Positions 8,032 through 18,031 of a stretch of DNA of 64,000 nucleotides are shown here, piece by piece. Made by a program: the position numbers and the translations under genes. Where the stretch lies: the NCBI RefSeq assembly GCF_004025535.1, contig NZ_QJRG01000033.1, positions 744,001-808,000 of the forward strand, written 5' to 3'. The stretch's first letter is position 1, and the number at the start of each line of letters is the position of its first letter. The notes beneath the pieces were generated by a model that was not told the DNA's origin, did not search any database, and worked only from the letters and a program-made list of their open reading frames with translations. This DNA comes from Pseudomonas alkylphenolica. GTDB taxonomy: Bacteria; Pseudomonadota; Gammaproteobacteria; Pseudomonadales; Pseudomonadaceae.

Positions 8032-8565
8032 CTATTTGTGGATAAGTTCTCTGGCGATGGCTGCCAGATCATCGAAAATCAATGTTCCTTGCGGAATGCC
8101 CTTGCTCAGGGTCTTCTCGCCTTTTCCGGTTTTTACCAGAATCGGTTGAGCATCGACGGTCAATGCGGCTTCCAGGTCACCCTTACTATCACCGACAAAC
8201 CATACGCCGGCCAGATCAGACTGGTAATGACGGGCAATGGTTCGCAACATGCCCGGCTTCGGCTTGCGGCAATCGCAGCCTTCATCTGGGCCATGCGGGC
8301 AATAGACGATCAGGCCAACCTGGCCACCCTGCTCGGCCACCAGCCTGCGCAGGCGCGCATGCATGGCCTCGAGGGTGGCCAGGTCGTAGTAACCACGGGC
8401 GATGCCGGACTGGTTGGTGGCAACCGCCACCGTCCAGCCGGCCTTGCTCAACTGCGCGATGGCCTCGATCGATCCAGGGATCGGTATCCACTCGTCCAGC
8501 GACTTGATGTAGGCGTCGGAGTCCTGGTTGATCACCCCGTCACGATCGAGAATCAGCAGTTTCAA
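8032..8565 (-). CDS. gmhB: D-glycero-beta-D-manno-heptose 1,7-bisphosphate 7-phosphatase
   Basis: A 177-residue HAD-superfamily phosphatase that removes the 7-phosphate in the ADP-heptose pathway for the LPS inner core. The DxD nucleophile motif is ILDRDGVINQDSDAYI at residues 5-20. The cysteine-rich zinc loop typical of GmhB (CPHGPDEGCDCRKPKPGM) is near residue 92-109. The start is TTG, 3 bp after the glyS stop, giving the usual N-terminus MKLLILDRDG; no better start exists. It is translated from the glyQ-glyS transcript, probably by coupling. Confidence 0.92.
   Translation of the reverse strand: MKLLILDRDGVINQDSDAYIKSLDEWIPIPGSIEAIAQLSKAGWTVAVATNQSGIARGYYDLATLEAMHARLRRLVAEQGGQVGLIVYCPHGPDEGCDCRKPKPGMLRTIARHYQSDLAGVWFVGDSKGDLEAALTVDAQPILVKTGKGEKTLSKGIPQGTLIFDDLAAIARELIHK
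8037..8045 (-). promoter_or_regulatory. perfect DnaA box at the gmhB stop
   Basis: TTATCCACA on the minus strand overlaps the last codons and stop of gmhB. It is one of eleven perfect boxes between 5.2 and 21.8 kb. Confidence 0.6.
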
Positions 8566-8568
8566 GAC

Positions 8569-10623
8569 TTACCCCAGCAGCGAGATGTCGGCTACGCCCA
8601 GGAACAGACCGCGCAGGCGGCTGAGCAAGGCGTAACGGTTGGCCCGTACATTGGCGTCCTCGGCGTTGACCATCACCGCCTCGAAGAAGGCGTCGACCGG
8701 TTCACGCAGGGCTGCCAGACGTGCCAGCGACTCACTGTACTGACGCGCAGCAGCCATGGGCTGCACGGCCTGGTCGGCTTGCTGGATGGCCGAGTACAGC
8801 GAGAACTCGTTGGCATTGTCGAAGTACTTCGGCTCGACGGTGGCCGCGATGGCGCCTTCGGCCTTGCTCAACAGGTTCGACACGCGCTTGTTCACTGCGG
8901 CCAGGGCGGCGGCTTCAGGCAGCTGACGGAAGGCCTGTACGGCCTGCACGCGCTGGTCGAAGTCCAGTGCCGAGCCTGGCTTCAAGGCACGTACCGACAG
9001 GTAAGTGGCAACATCGATGCCTTCGTCTTCGTAACGGGCGCGCAGGCGGTCGAAGATGAACTCCTGTACCTGATCGGCCAGGCCAGCAGCTTTTACGCTG
9101 CCGCCGAACTGGGCAACGGCGAACTCCACTGCTTCGTTCAGGTTCAGGTCCAGCTGCTTCTCGATCAGGATACGCAGCACGCCCAGCGCTGCGCGGCGCA
9201 GGGCGTAAGGGTCTTTGCTGCCGGTTGGCAGCATGCCGATACCGAAGATACCGACCAGGGTGTCGAGCTTGTCGGCAATCGCCACGGCCGCACCGGTCAG
9301 GGTCGACGGCAGTTCGGCACCGGCACCGCGCGGCATGTACTGCTCGTTCAGGGCCAGGGCGACATCTTCCGGCTCGCCGTCGTTGAGGGCGTAGTAGTAG
9401 CCGGCCACACCCTGCATTTCCGGGAACTCGCCGACCATCTCGGTGGCCAGGTCGCACTTCGACAGCAGGCCTGCGCGGGCTGCACGCTGGGCGTCGCCGC
9501 CAATGCGCTGGGCAATGAAAGCGGCCAGTTTGCCGACGCGTACGGCCTTGTCGTAGACGCTGCCCAGCTGTGCCTGGAACACCACGTTCTTGAGGCGTTC
9601 GTTGAAGCTTTCCAGCGGCTGCTTCTTGTCTTGCTTGAAGAAGAACTCGGCGTCGGTCAGGCGCGGGCGCACAACCTTCTCGTTACCTTCGACGATCTGC
9701 TTCGGATCGCGGCTCTCGACGTTGGCGACGGTGATGAAGCGCGGCAGCAGCTTGCCGTCGACGTCCAGCAGGCAGAAGTACTTCTGGTTGTCCTGCATGG
9801 TGGTGATCAGAGCTTCTTGCGGCACTTCAAGGAAACGTTCCTCGAACGAGCACACCAGCGGTACCGGCCATTCAACCAGCGCGGTCACTTCATCGAGCAG
9901 CGCAGGTGGCACGATGGCAGTGCCTTCCTGCTGCATCGCCAGTTCGGCGGTGCGCTTGCTGATAATCTCGCGACGCTCGGCGAAGTCGGCCAGCACGTAG
10001 GCTTTGCGCAGGTCGTCCAGGTAGTTGGCCGGGGCGCTGATGCGAACGTCTTCCGGGTGGTGGAAGCGGTGGCCACGGGAGTGGCGGCCGGCGGTCTGGG
10101 CAAGGATGGTGCAGTCGACGACGTCGTCACCGAGCAGCATGACCAGCCATTGGGTCGGACGCACGAACTCTTCCTTGCGCGCACCCCAACGCATGCGCTT
10201 CGGGATCGGCAGGTCGTTCAGCGAGTCTTCGACGATGGTTGGCAGCAGGCTGGCAGTGGCTTTGCCCGGGATGTGCTGGGAGAAGCGCAGCTTCGGCCCG
10301 CTTTGGTCGATATCCGATAGCTCTACGCCGCACTTCTTGGCGAAGCCAAGGGCTGCTTGGGTCGGGTTGCCTTCGGCGTCGAACGCCGCCTGACGGGGTG
10401 GGCCGTCAACGTTGATGCTGCGATCTGGCTGCTGGGTGTCGAGCTGACTAATCAGCACGGCCAGGCGACGCGGTGCGGCGTAGACCTGCTTGCCTGTGTA
10501 GTTCAGGCCGGCAGCCTGCAGGCCTTTTTCGATACCGGCGAGGAACGCGTCGGCCAGGGCGCCGAGGGCTTTTGGCGGCAGTTCTTCGGTGCCCAGTTCA
10601 ACCAGAAAATCTTGAGCACTCAT
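8569..10623 (-). CDS. glyS: glycyl-tRNA synthetase beta subunit
   Basis: A 684-residue beta chain of the alpha2-beta2 bacterial glycyl-tRNA synthetase, which recognises tRNA-Gly. The N-terminus [17 protein letters not shown] is the family signature, and the length matches the usual 680-690 residues. Its ATG overlaps the glyQ stop by 4 bp (ATGA), and gmhB follows 3 bp after its own stop, so glyQ-glyS-gmhB (and likely plsC) are one transcript. Confidence 0.97.
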   Translation of the reverse strand: MSAQDFLVELGTEELPPKALGALADAFLAGIEKGLQAAGLNYTGKQVYAAPRRLAVLISQLDTQQPDRSINVDGPPRQAAFDAEGNPTQAALGFAKKCGVELSDIDQSGPKLRFSQHIPGKATASLLPTIVEDSLNDLPIPKRMRWGARKEEFVRPTQWLVMLLGDDVVDCTILAQTAGRHSRGHRFHHPEDVRISAPANYLDDLRKAYVLADFAERREIISKRTAELAMQQEGTAIVPPALLDEVTALVEWPVPLVCSFEERFLEVPQEALITTMQDNQKYFCLLDVDGKLLPRFITVANVESRDPKQIVEGNEKVVRPRLTDAEFFFKQDKKQPLESFNERLKNVVFQAQLGSVYDKAVRVGKLAAFIAQRIGGDAQRAARAGLLSKCDLATEMVGEFPEMQGVAGYYYALNDGEPEDVALALNEQYMPRGAGAELPSTLTGAAVAIADKLDTLVGIFGIGMLPTGSKDPYALRRAALGVLRILIEKQLDLNLNEAVEFAVAQFGGSVKAAGLADQVQEFIFDRLRARYEDEGIDVATYLSVRALKPGSALDFDQRVQAVQAFRQLPEAAALAAVNKRVSNLLSKAEGAIAATVEPKYFDNANEFSLYSAIQQADQAVQPMAAARQYSESLARLAALREPVDAFFEAVMVNAEDANVRANRYALLSRLRGLFLGVADISLLG

Positions 10624-11567
10624 TGTGCAGCCTCCAGCTTGGCCAATGCTTCATCACGCAATTCAGGGGTCGCCATCGGGAAGCCCAGCTTGGCGCGGGC
10701 TTGCAGGTAGCTTTGCGCCACGGCCCGGGCCAGGGTACGTACGCGCAGGATGTACTGCTGGCGCGCGGTGACCGAAATGGCACGGCGAGCATCGAGCAGG
10801 TTGAAAGTATGCGACGCCTTGAGGACCATTTCGTAGGTCGGCAGCGGCAGCTCCAGCTCGATCAGGCGGTTGGCTTCGCTTTCGTAGAAGTCGAACAGCT
10901 CGAACAGTTTCTCGACGTTGGCGTGTTCGAAGTTGTAGGTCGACTGCTCCACTTCGTTCTGGTGGAACACGTCGCCGTAGGTCACCTTGCCGAACGGACC
11001 GTCGGCCCAGACCAGGTCGTAGACCGAGTCGACGCCTTGCAGGTACATGGCCAGACGCTCAAGGCCATAGGTGATTTCACCGGTGACCGGCATGCACTCG
11101 ATGCCGCCCACTTGCTGGAAGTAGGTGAACTGGGTGACTTCCATGCCGTTGAGCCAGATTTCCCAACCCAGACCCCAGGCGCCGAGGGTTGGCGATTCCC
11201 AGTTGTCTTCGACGAAACGGATGTCGTGGACCAGCGGGTCGAGACCGATGGCTTTGAGCGAACCCAGGTACAGTTCCTGGAAGTTCGCCGGGTTCGGCTT
11301 CAGTACTACCTGGAACTGGTAGTAGTGCTGCAAACGGTTGGGGTTTTCGCCGTAACGACCGTCAGCCGGGCGACGGCTCGGCTGTACGTAGGCGGCGTTC
11401 CAGGTTTCCGGGCCGACGGCGCGCAGGAACGTGGCGGTATGGAAAGTGCCGGCGCCTACTTCCATATCGTAGGGCTGAAGCACCACACAACCTTGCTCCG
11501 CCCAGTAGTTTTGCAGGGCGAGGATCAAGTCTTGGAAGGTACGCACGGCTGGCGTAGGCTGGCTCAC
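10620..11567 (-). CDS. glyQ: glycyl-tRNA synthetase alpha subunit
   Basis: This is the catalytic alpha chain, 315 residues with the start chosen here. Family-typical segments are [19 protein letters not shown] near the N-terminus, then [19 protein letters not shown] and [17 protein letters not shown] three codons upstream (11576) is in frame, but the AGGTGA there fits better as the ribosome site for the GTG at 11567, and homologues begin [11 protein letters not shown]. It is the first gene of the glyQ-glyS-gmhB transcript and divergent from tag. Confidence 0.96.
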   Translation of the reverse strand: MSQPTPAVRTFQDLILALQNYWAEQGCVVLQPYDMEVGAGTFHTATFLRAVGPETWNAAYVQPSRRPADGRYGENPNRLQHYYQFQVVLKPNPANFQELYLGSLKAIGLDPLVHDIRFVEDNWESPTLGAWGLGWEIWLNGMEVTQFTYFQQVGGIECMPVTGEITYGLERLAMYLQGVDSVYDLVWADGPFGKVTYGDVFHQNEVEQSTYNFEHANVEKLFELFDFYESEANRLIELELPLPTYEMVLKASHTFNLLDARRAISVTARQQYILRVRTLARAVAQSYLQARAKLGFPMATPELRDEALAKLEAAQ

Positions 11568-11649
11568 GAAATTCACCTGTTTCTAGGGCTGCGAATATAA
11601 AGAGCGGGAGTATAACCCGATTCGCTCGAGCCTCTACCCTTGGAGCCTT

Positions 11650-12201
11650 ATGCCACGTTGCTTTTGGTGTACCGACGATCCGCTTTACCAGGCGTATCAC
11701 GATCAGGAGTGGGGAACGCCACAGCGCGACCCGGCGCAGCTGTTCGAGATGCTGTTGCTCGAGGGCTTCCAGGCCGGGTTGTCGTGGATCACCGTGCTGA
11801 AAAAGCGCGAACGCTATCGCGAGGTGCTGTTCGGCTTCGATCCCGAGCGCCTGGCACAGATGAGCGACGGTGAAATCGAGGAGCGGATGCTCGACCCCGG
11901 CATCATCCGTAACCGCCTCAAGCTCAATGCCGCCCGGCGCAATGCGCGGGCCTGGCTGGCGCTGGAGAGCCCGGGGGAATGGCTCTGGTCGTTTGTCGGC
12001 GGTGCGCCGAAGATCAACCATTTCAGCCAGCGCAGCGATGTGCCGGCGGTCACCGATGAGGCCAAGGCCATGAGCAAGGCGCTGCAAAAAGCCGGCTTCA
12101 CCTTCGTCGGCCCGACGATCTGCTACGCCTTCATGCAGGCCACCGGCATGGTGATGGACCACACCACCGATTGTGATCGCTACGCCGCTTTGCTGCGCTG
12201 A
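11650..12201 (+). CDS. tag: DNA-3-methyladenine glycosylase I
   Basis: A 183-residue constitutive alkylation-repair glycosylase that removes 3-methyladenine. It begins PRCFWCTDDPLYQAYHDQEWG, which holds the Tag zinc ligands Cys and His near residues 4 and 17. The C-terminal pair is in MDHTTDCDRYAAL. The helix-hairpin region and length match the family. It is divergent from glyQ with a 73-82 bp gap and followed 39 bp later by the lauroyltransferase gene. Confidence 0.95.
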   Translation: MPRCFWCTDDPLYQAYHDQEWGTPQRDPAQLFEMLLLEGFQAGLSWITVLKKRERYREVLFGFDPERLAQMSDGEIEERMLDPGIIRNRLKLNAARRNARAWLALESPGEWLWSFVGGAPKINHFSQRSDVPAVTDEAKAMSKALQKAGFTFVGPTICYAFMQATGMVMDHTTDCDRYAALLR

Positions 12202-12240
12202 GGGGTACAATGGCCGGCTTGCAAAGAGAGGAACCAGCCT

Positions 12241-13128
12241 GTGGATAAATTCAAAGGCGCCTTGATGGTCGGGGCGTTGCGGTTGTTTGCCAAGCTCCCC
12301 TGGGGCGCGGTGCAGCGGGTCGGCGCAGCCATCGGCTGGATCATGTGGAAGGTGCCCAACAGCTCACGCAACGTGGTGCGCATCAACCTGGCCAAGTGTT
12401 TTCCCGAGATGGACCCGGCTGCACGCGAGCAACTGGTCGGCCGTACCCTGATGGACATCGGCAAATCCTTTACCGAAAGCGCCTGTGCCTGGATCTGGCC
12501 AGCCCAGCGCTCGATTGCCCTGGTTCGTGAAGTCGAAGGCCTGGAAGTGCTGCAGGCGGCCCTGGCTTCAGGCAAGGGTGTGGTCGGCATCACCAGCCAC
12601 CTGGGTAACTGGGAAGTGCTCAACCACTTCTATTGCAACCAGTGCAAACCGATCATTTTCTACCGCCCGCCCAAGCTCAAGGCGGTCGATGACTTGTTGC
12701 GCGAGCAACGCGTACAGCTGGGCAACCGCGTGGCGGCGTCGACCAAAGAAGGCATCCTGAGCATCATCAAGGAAGTGCGCAAAGGTGGCCAGGTGGGCAT
12801 TCCAGCGGATCCGGAGCCAGCTGAATCGGCAGGTATCTTCGTGCCGTTCTTCGCCACCAAGGCCCTGACCAGCAAATTCGTTCCCAACATGCTGGCGGGC
12901 GGCAAGGCGGTCGGGGTGTTCCTGCATGCTCTGCGTCTGCCCGACGGCTCCGGCTTCAAGGTGATTCTGGAAGCGGCCCCCGAGGCCATGTACAGCGAAG
13001 ACACCGAGACCTCGGCGGCGGCCATGAGCCAAGTGGTCGAGCGTTATGTCCGCGCGTACCCGAGCCAGTACATGTGGAGCATGAAGCGCTTCAAGAAGCG
13101 TCCGCCAGGCGAGGCGCGCTGGTACTGA
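12241..13128 (+). CDS. lipid A biosynthesis lauroyl/secondary acyltransferase (LpxL/HtrB family)
   Basis: A 295-residue inner-membrane acyltransferase of the LpxL/LpxM family that adds a secondary acyl chain to lipid A. The family catalytic box appears as GITSHLGNWEVL at about residues 116-127 (H-X4-E), and the later block ADPEPAESAGIFVPFFA is typical. The start is GTG, with GAGAGGAA about 8 nt upstream. The start codon overlaps a DnaA box (12240-12248, minus strand). Acyl-chain specificity cannot be told from sequence; Pseudomonas has two paralogues and this position holds the HtrB-like one. Confidence 0.9.
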   Translation: MDKFKGALMVGALRLFAKLPWGAVQRVGAAIGWIMWKVPNSSRNVVRINLAKCFPEMDPAAREQLVGRTLMDIGKSFTESACAWIWPAQRSIALVREVEGLEVLQAALASGKGVVGITSHLGNWEVLNHFYCNQCKPIIFYRPPKLKAVDDLLREQRVQLGNRVAASTKEGILSIIKEVRKGGQVGIPADPEPAESAGIFVPFFATKALTSKFVPNMLAGGKAVGVFLHALRLPDGSGFKVILEAAPEAMYSEDTETSAAAMSQVVERYVRAYPSQYMWSMKRFKKRPPGEARWY

Positions 13129-13142
13129 AGGCGCACTGCTCG

Positions 13143-13273
13143 TGTAGGAGCTGGTTTACCTGCGATCGGCGGCGAAGCCGTCGTAAATCCTGAGTCCCGG
13201 TTGCATCTGTCAAACCGGGGACTCAGGTGTTGCGGCCGCTGCGCGCCCGATCGCAGGTAAACCAGCTTCTACA
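13143..13273. repeat. nested palindromic REP-type element
   Basis: 26-nt arms at 13143-13168 and 13248-13273 are complementary with one mismatch (outer TGTAGGAGCTGG against CCAGCTTCTACA). Inside, CCTGAGTCCCGGTT pairs with AACCGGGGACTCAGG with one extra base. The outer arm resembles the TGTAGGAGC...GCGATC family of repeats scattered in Pseudomonas genomes. It lies between two convergent genes. Confidence 0.85.
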
Positions 13274-13580
13274 GGGTTTTATCCAGCTTTTTGAGAAACA
13301 CCGTCATCTCTTTCTCGGCCTGCTTGTCACCGTGGGCCGTGGCCGCTTCCAGGCCCTGTTCCCAGGCCTGGCGCGCTGCCGCTTTATCGCCCTGCAACTG
13401 ATACGCCTTGCCCAGCAGCTTCCACGCGGCCGAATACTTCGGGTCGAGCTCGACGCAGCGTTGCAGGTGCACTGCCGCCTCGGCGCCGTTGCCTTCATCG
13501 AGCCAGGCCTTGCCGAGGCCAAAGCGCAGCAGGGCGTTATCCACACCCTTGGCCAGCATCTTTTCCAGTGATTCGCGCAT
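13269..13580 (-). CDS. small tetratricopeptide-repeat protein
   Basis: A 103-residue helical protein with TPR-like helix pairs (ALLRFGLGKAWLDEGNGAEA, then CVELDPKYSAAWKLLGKAYQ and a third partial repeat). No signal peptide or membrane segment is seen. A strong GAAGGAG site precedes the ATG, and trkA ends 11 bp upstream on the same strand, so it is probably co-transcribed with trkA. The last 5 bp overlap the outer arm of the REP-type repeat. Its role is unknown; TPRs mediate protein contacts. Confidence 0.85.
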   Translation of the reverse strand: MRESLEKMLAKGVDNALLRFGLGKAWLDEGNGAEAAVHLQRCVELDPKYSAAWKLLGKAYQLQGDKAAARQAWEQGLEAATAHGDKQAEKEMTVFLKKLDKTL

Positions 13581-13591
13581 GTGCTGCTCCT

Positions 13592-14965
13592 TCAGAAGAA
13601 GCTCAACCCTACATGGAACAGCTTCTCGACGTCACGGATGTACTTTTTATCCACAACGAAGAGGATCACATGGTCGCCGGCTTCGATCACCGTGTCGTCG
13701 TGGGCAATCAGCACTTCTTCGTCACGGATGATCGCACCAATGGTGGTGCCCGGTGGCAGGGCGATATCTTCGATGGCCTTGCCGATGACCTTGCTCGATT
13801 TCGAGTCGCCGTGGGCAATGGCTTCGATGGCCTCGGCGGCGCCACGGCGCAGGGAGTGCACGCTGACGATATCGCCGCGGCGCACGTGGGCTAGCAAAGT
13901 GCCGATGGTGGCCAGCTGGGGGCTGATGGCGATATCGATGTCGCCGCCCTGAACCAGGTCGACATAGGCCGGGTTGTTGATGATGGTCATGACCTTGCGC
14001 GCGCCCAGGCGTTTGGCCAGCAGCGAGGACATGATGTTGGCTTCGTCGTCGTTGGTCAGCGCCAGGAAGATATCGGCCTCGGCAATATTCTCTTCGAGCA
14101 TCAGGTCGCGGTCCGAGGCACTGCCTTGCAACACCACGGTGCTGTCCAGAGTATCGGAGAGGTAGCGGCAGCGTGCCGGGTTCATCTCGATGATCTTGAC
14201 CTGGTAACGGCTTTCGATGGCTTCGGCCAGGCGCTCGCCGATCTGCCCGCCACCGGCGATGACCACTCGCTTGTTGGTCTCGTCGATGCGCCGCAACTCA
14301 CCCATTACCGCGCGGATGTGGGCTTTGGCAGCAATGAAGAACACCTCGTCGTCAGCCTCGATCACGGTATCGCCCTGGGGCAGGATCGGCCGGTCGCGGC
14401 GGAAAATGGCCGCCACGCGAGTGTCGACGTTGGGCATGTGCTCGCGGATCTGGCGCAGTTGCTGACCGACCAGCGGGCCACCGTAGTAGGCCTTGACCGC
14501 CACCAGCTGTGCCTTGCCTTCGGCGAAGTCGATCACCTGCAGGGCACCCGGGTGCTCAATCAGGCGCTTGATGTAATGGGTTACCACCTGTTCGGGGCTG
14601 ATCAGCACGTCCACCGGAATGGCATCGTTGTCGAACAGCCCGGCGCGGGTCAGGTAGGCCGACTCACGCACGCGCGCGATCTTGGTCGGGGTGTGGAACA
14701 GGGTGTAGGCAACCTGGCAGGCGACCATGTTGGTCTCGTCGCTGTTGGTCACCGCCACCAGCATGTCGGCGTCGTCGGCGCCGGCCTGGCGCAATACAGT
14801 CGGGAACGAGGCGCGACCCTGGACGGTACGGATGTCCAGTCGGTCGCCGAGGTCGCGCAGGCGGTCACCATCGGTGTCGACCACGGTGATATCGTTGGCT
14901 TCGCTGGCCAGGTGCTCGGCCAGCGTACCGCCGACCTGCCCTGCGCCGAGGATGATGATCTTCAT
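13592..14965 (-). CDS. trkA: Trk system potassium transporter regulatory subunit TrkA
   Basis: A 457-residue peripheral membrane protein that gates TrkH/TrkG potassium channels by binding NAD(H) and nucleotides. Two RCK repeats are visible. The first starts [19 protein letters not shown], with [13 protein letters not shown] after it; the second has [17 protein letters not shown] at about residues 234-250. Each is followed by a TrkA-C domain. It lies 19 bp after rsmB on the same strand, continuing the def/fmt/rsmB/trkA order widespread in gammaproteobacteria. Confidence 0.96.
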   Translation of the reverse strand: MKIIILGAGQVGGTLAEHLASEANDITVVDTDGDRLRDLGDRLDIRTVQGRASFPTVLRQAGADDADMLVAVTNSDETNMVACQVAYTLFHTPTKIARVRESAYLTRAGLFDNDAIPVDVLISPEQVVTHYIKRLIEHPGALQVIDFAEGKAQLVAVKAYYGGPLVGQQLRQIREHMPNVDTRVAAIFRRDRPILPQGDTVIEADDEVFFIAAKAHIRAVMGELRRIDETNKRVVIAGGGQIGERLAEAIESRYQVKIIEMNPARCRYLSDTLDSTVVLQGSASDRDLMLEENIAEADIFLALTNDDEANIMSSLLAKRLGARKVMTIINNPAYVDLVQGGDIDIAISPQLATIGTLLAHVRRGDIVSVHSLRRGAAEAIEAIAHGDSKSSKVIGKAIEDIALPPGTTIGAIIRDEEVLIAHDDTVIEAGDHVILFVVDKKYIRDVEKLFHVGLSFF

Positions 14966-14984
14966 CCACTCTTCCCTTCTGTGG

Positions 14985-16295
14985 TTATCCGCGCGCGGCG
15001 GCGATTTTGATCAGCTTGGCATAGTAGAAGCCATCGTGTCCGCCTTCCTGGGCCAGCAGCTGGCGGCCATGGGGCTGGCGCAGGCCGGCCTGGGTCGCCA
15101 GGTCCAGCTCACGGGCACCCGGGGTGCGCGCGAGGAAGGCCTCGATGACTTCGGTGTTTTCCGTTGGCAGCGTCGAGCAGGTGGCATACAGGAGGATGCC
15201 GCCGACTTCGAGGGTTGGCCACAGGGCATCGAGCAACTCTCCCTGCAAGCTGGCCAGAGCCGGAATGTCTTCGGCCTGGCGGGTCATCTTGATGTCCGGA
15301 TGGCGGCGAATCACGCCGGTTGCCGAGCACGGTGCATCCAGCAGGATGCGCTGGAAACCCTTGCCGTCCCACCAACTGGCGGTGTCGCGGGCATCGCAGG
15401 CGATCAGTTGGGCATCCAGGCCAAGACGGTCGAGGTTTTCGCGCACGCGGGTCAGGCGCTTGGCTTCGAGGTCGATGGCGACCACGGCGTCGAGACCGGC
15501 CTGGGCTTCGAGCAGGTGGCAGGTCTTGCCGCCTGGGGCACAGCAGGCATCGAGCACGCGCTGGCCGGGGGCGAGGTCAAGCAGGTCGGCAGCCAGTTGC
15601 GCGGCTTCGTCCTGTACGCTGATCCAGCCTTGATCAAAGCCGGGCAGGCTGCGCACATCGCAGGCTTGCGCCAGCACAATGCCGTCGATGCTGTACTGGC
15701 ACGGGTCCGCTTCGGTACCGGCTTCGCGCAGCAGTGCCAGGTAGGCGTCACGGCTGTGATGACGGCGATTGACCCGCAGGATCATCGGCGGATGGGCATT
15801 GTTGGCGGCGCAGATGGCTTCCCATTGTTCTGGCCAGAACGCCTTGAGCGACTTCTGCAACCAGCGCGGGTGGGCGGTACGCACCACCGGATCACGCTCA
15901 AGTTCGGCGAGGATCTCGCTGCTCTCGCGCTGGGCGCGGCGCAGTACGGCATTGAGCAAGGCCTTGGCCCAGGGCTTTTTCAGCTTGTCGGCACAGCCTA
16001 CGGTTTCACCCAGGGCGGCATGGGCCGGGATGCGGGTGTACAGCAGCTGATAAAGACCGACCAGCAACAGCGCTTCGACGTCGGCGTCGGCTTTCTTGAA
16101 CGGCTTTTGCAGCAGGCGCTCGGCCAGGGCCGACAGCCGTGGCTGCCAGCGTGCGGTGCCAAATGCCAGGTCCTGGGTCAGGCCACGGTCACGTAGCTCG
16201 ACCTTGTCCAGTTGCGCGGGCAACGAACTGTTCAGCGAAGCCTTGCCGCTGAGTACTGCCGCCAGGGCGCGGGCGGCTGCCAGACGAGGATTCAT
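14985..16295 (-). CDS. rsmB: 16S rRNA (cytosine(967)-C(5))-methyltransferase
   Basis: A 436-residue enzyme (Sun/Fmu) methylating C967 of 16S rRNA. An N-terminal NusB-like RNA-binding domain covers about residues 1-145. A Rossmann methyltransferase follows, with the SAM-binding motif [16 protein letters not shown] at 249-264. The two catalytic cysteines are Cys323 (DAPCSATG) and Cys373 (YATCSTL). Its start overlaps the fmt stop by 4 bp (ATGA), so translation is coupled. Confidence 0.96.
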   Translation of the reverse strand: MNPRLAAARALAAVLSGKASLNSSLPAQLDKVELRDRGLTQDLAFGTARWQPRLSALAERLLQKPFKKADADVEALLLVGLYQLLYTRIPAHAALGETVGCADKLKKPWAKALLNAVLRRAQRESSEILAELERDPVVRTAHPRWLQKSLKAFWPEQWEAICAANNAHPPMILRVNRRHHSRDAYLALLREAGTEADPCQYSIDGIVLAQACDVRSLPGFDQGWISVQDEAAQLAADLLDLAPGQRVLDACCAPGGKTCHLLEAQAGLDAVVAIDLEAKRLTRVRENLDRLGLDAQLIACDARDTASWWDGKGFQRILLDAPCSATGVIRRHPDIKMTRQAEDIPALASLQGELLDALWPTLEVGGILLYATCSTLPTENTEVIEAFLARTPGARELDLATQAGLRQPHGRQLLAQEGGHDGFYYAKLIKIAAARG

Positions 16296-17224
16296 TGACC
16301 CAGCACCATACCGGCGGCGAATTTCTCGCGGCGGCTGTTGAACAGGTCACTGAAGTTCAGCGCCTTGCCACCGGGCAATTGCAGCCGGGTCAGGCAAAGG
16401 GCTTGCTCACCGCAGGCGATGACCAGGCCGTCTTTGCTGGCACCGAGGATTTCACCGGGTGCGCCGCTGCCTGTGGATAAGTGGGCTGCCAGCACTTTCA
16501 CGGCTTCGCCATTGAGGGTGCTGTGGCAGATCGGCCAGGGATTGAAGGCGCGAACCAGGCGCTCCAGCTCGACAGCCGGGCGGCTCCAGTCGATGCGTGC
16601 TTCGTCCTTGTTCAGCTTGTGTGCATAAGTGGCCAGGCTGTCGTCCTGGACCTCACCTTGCAGCGTACCGTCAGCCAGACCTGCCACGGCTTGCAGCACG
16701 GCAGGCGGGCCCATTTCGGCGAGGCGATCGTGCAGGCTGCCTCCAGTATCGCTGGCGCTGATCGGGGTGGTGACCTTGAGCAGCATCGGACCGGTATCGA
16801 GGCCGGCCTCCATGCGCATCACGGTCACGCCGCTTTCGCTGTCACCGGCCTCGACTGCACGCTGGATCGGCGCAGCACCGCGCCAGCGTGGCAGCAGCGA
16901 GGCGTGGCTGTTGATGCAGCCCAGGCGCGGGATGTCCAACACTGCTTGTGGCAGGATCAGGCCATAGGCGACCACCACCATCAGATCGGGCTTGAGGGCG
17001 GCGAGCTCCGCTTGAGCCTCGGCATTGCGCAGGGTTGGCGGTTGCAGGACCTGGATGCCGTTATCCACAGCCAGCTGCTTCACGGCACTGGGCATCAGTT
17101 TCTGCCCACGTCCGGCCGGACGGTCCGGTTGGGTGTAAACGGCAACCACGTCATAGGGGCTGTCGATTAAGGCCTTGAGGTGTTCGGCGGCAAACTCTGG
17201 GGTGCCTGCGAAGACAATGCGCAT
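16292..17224 (-). CDS. fmt: methionyl-tRNA formyltransferase
   Basis: A 310-residue enzyme that formylates initiator Met-tRNA with 10-formyl-THF. It begins [19 protein letters not shown]; the family motif [16 protein letters not shown] is at about residues 112-127, with the catalytic Asn-His-Asp set in [13 protein letters not shown] and in the following lobe. I chose the ATG at 17224 rather than an upstream in-frame codon because it gives the conserved N-terminus. It is coupled to rsmB downstream. It is separated from def by a hairpin with a T-run. Confidence 0.96.
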   Translation of the reverse strand: MRIVFAGTPEFAAEHLKALIDSPYDVVAVYTQPDRPAGRGQKLMPSAVKQLAVDNGIQVLQPPTLRNAEAQAELAALKPDLMVVVAYGLILPQAVLDIPRLGCINSHASLLPRWRGAAPIQRAVEAGDSESGVTVMRMEAGLDTGPMLLKVTTPISASDTGGSLHDRLAEMGPPAVLQAVAGLADGTLQGEVQDDSLATYAHKLNKDEARIDWSRPAVELERLVRAFNPWPICHSTLNGEAVKVLAAHLSTGSGAPGEILGASKDGLVIACGEQALCLTRLQLPGGKALNFSDLFNSRREKFAAGMVLGQ

Positions 17225-17239
17225 GGAGTTCTCGCTTAA

Positions 17240-17268
17240 AAAGAAAAAGGCTTGCCGGAGCAAGCCTT
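17240..17268 (-). terminator. intrinsic terminator between def and fmt
   Basis: On the minus strand an 8-bp stem AAGGCTTG/CAAGCCTT (17247-17268) with a 6-nt loop is followed by TTTTTCTTTTT. It lies after the def stop and directly before the fmt ribosome site, so it could end or attenuate transcription from def into fmt-rsmB-trkA. Confidence 0.8.
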
Positions 17269-17281
17269 CTGAAAGAAGGGA

Positions 17282-17788
17282 TCAAGCTTGCTGGCGGTGC
17301 TGCTTTTCCAGCTTTTTCTTGATCCGGTCGCGTTTGAGCGTCGACAGGTAGTCGACGAACAACTTGCCGTTGAGGTGATCACATTCGTGCTGGATGCACA
17401 CGGCCAACAGGCCTTCGGCGATTTCTTCGAAGGGCTTGCCGTCACGGTCAAGCGCTTTGATCTTGACCCGTACCGGACGATCGACGTTTTCGTAGAAACC
17501 GGGCACCGACAGGCAGCCTTCCTGATACTGATCCATTTCGTCGGTCAGCATCTCGAGTTCAGGGTTGATGAACACCCGTGGCTCGCTGCGATCTTCGCTC
17601 AGGTCCATGACCACGACGCGCTTGTGCACGTTGATCTGGGTCGCGGCCAGGCCGATGCCAGGGGCTTCGTACATGGTTTCAAACATGTCGTCGACCAACT
17701 GGCGGATGCTGTCGTCGACTTCCGTCACCGGTTTGGCGATGGTGCGAAGGCGCGGGTCCGGGAATTCGAGAATGTTCAGAATGGCCAT
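17282..17788 (-). CDS. def: peptide deformylase
   Basis: A 168-residue metalloenzyme removing the N-formyl group from nascent proteins. All three motifs are present: GIGLAATQ (residues 44-51), EGCLSVP with metal ligand Cys92 (90-96) and QHECDHLNG with His134, Glu135 and His138. The ATG at 17788 gives the standard start [15 protein letters not shown]; an in-frame extension upstream lacks family similarity. It is the first gene of the def/fmt/rsmB/trkA block. Confidence 0.97.
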   Translation of the reverse strand: MAILNILEFPDPRLRTIAKPVTEVDDSIRQLVDDMFETMYEAPGIGLAATQINVHKRVVVMDLSEDRSEPRVFINPELEMLTDEMDQYQEGCLSVPGFYENVDRPVRVKIKALDRDGKPFEEIAEGLLAVCIQHECDHLNGKLFVDYLSTLKRDRIKKKLEKQHRQQA

Positions 17789-17965
17789 AAGCGTATGAGC
17801 TGCACTGTGCGATGAATTACAAACATGAATACACATAATAAAGGGAATCGGCGCATTCGGCACCTGGCAAAGGTCAGCTAAGGTTTCAGGCAGCGTTTCC
17901 CACTCTGCCTCAGCACGCCAGGATGGCAGCTACTGGCAGAAATCTTTCAACCGGTTGTCAAAGTA

Positions 17966-17986
17966 TTATCAACAGAGTTATCCACA
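17966..17986 (+). promoter_or_regulatory. pair of DnaA boxes upstream of def and dprA
   Basis: TTATCAACA (17966-17974, one mismatch) and perfect TTATCCACA (17978-17986) lie in direct order, starts 12 nt apart. They sit in the 243-bp gap between the divergent def and dprA genes, where they could affect either promoter. Confidence 0.6.
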
Positions 17987-18031
17987 GCTTGTGCAGGCCG
18001 TGGCCGGCTCGCCCGATCAAGGATGATCGCC

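Noticed and set aside
8038..10320. A 760-codon open frame on the + strand opposite glyS and gmhB
   Set aside because: It mirrors two firmly identified genes, has no domain that I recognise and reflects the open antisense frames of GC-rich coding DNA.
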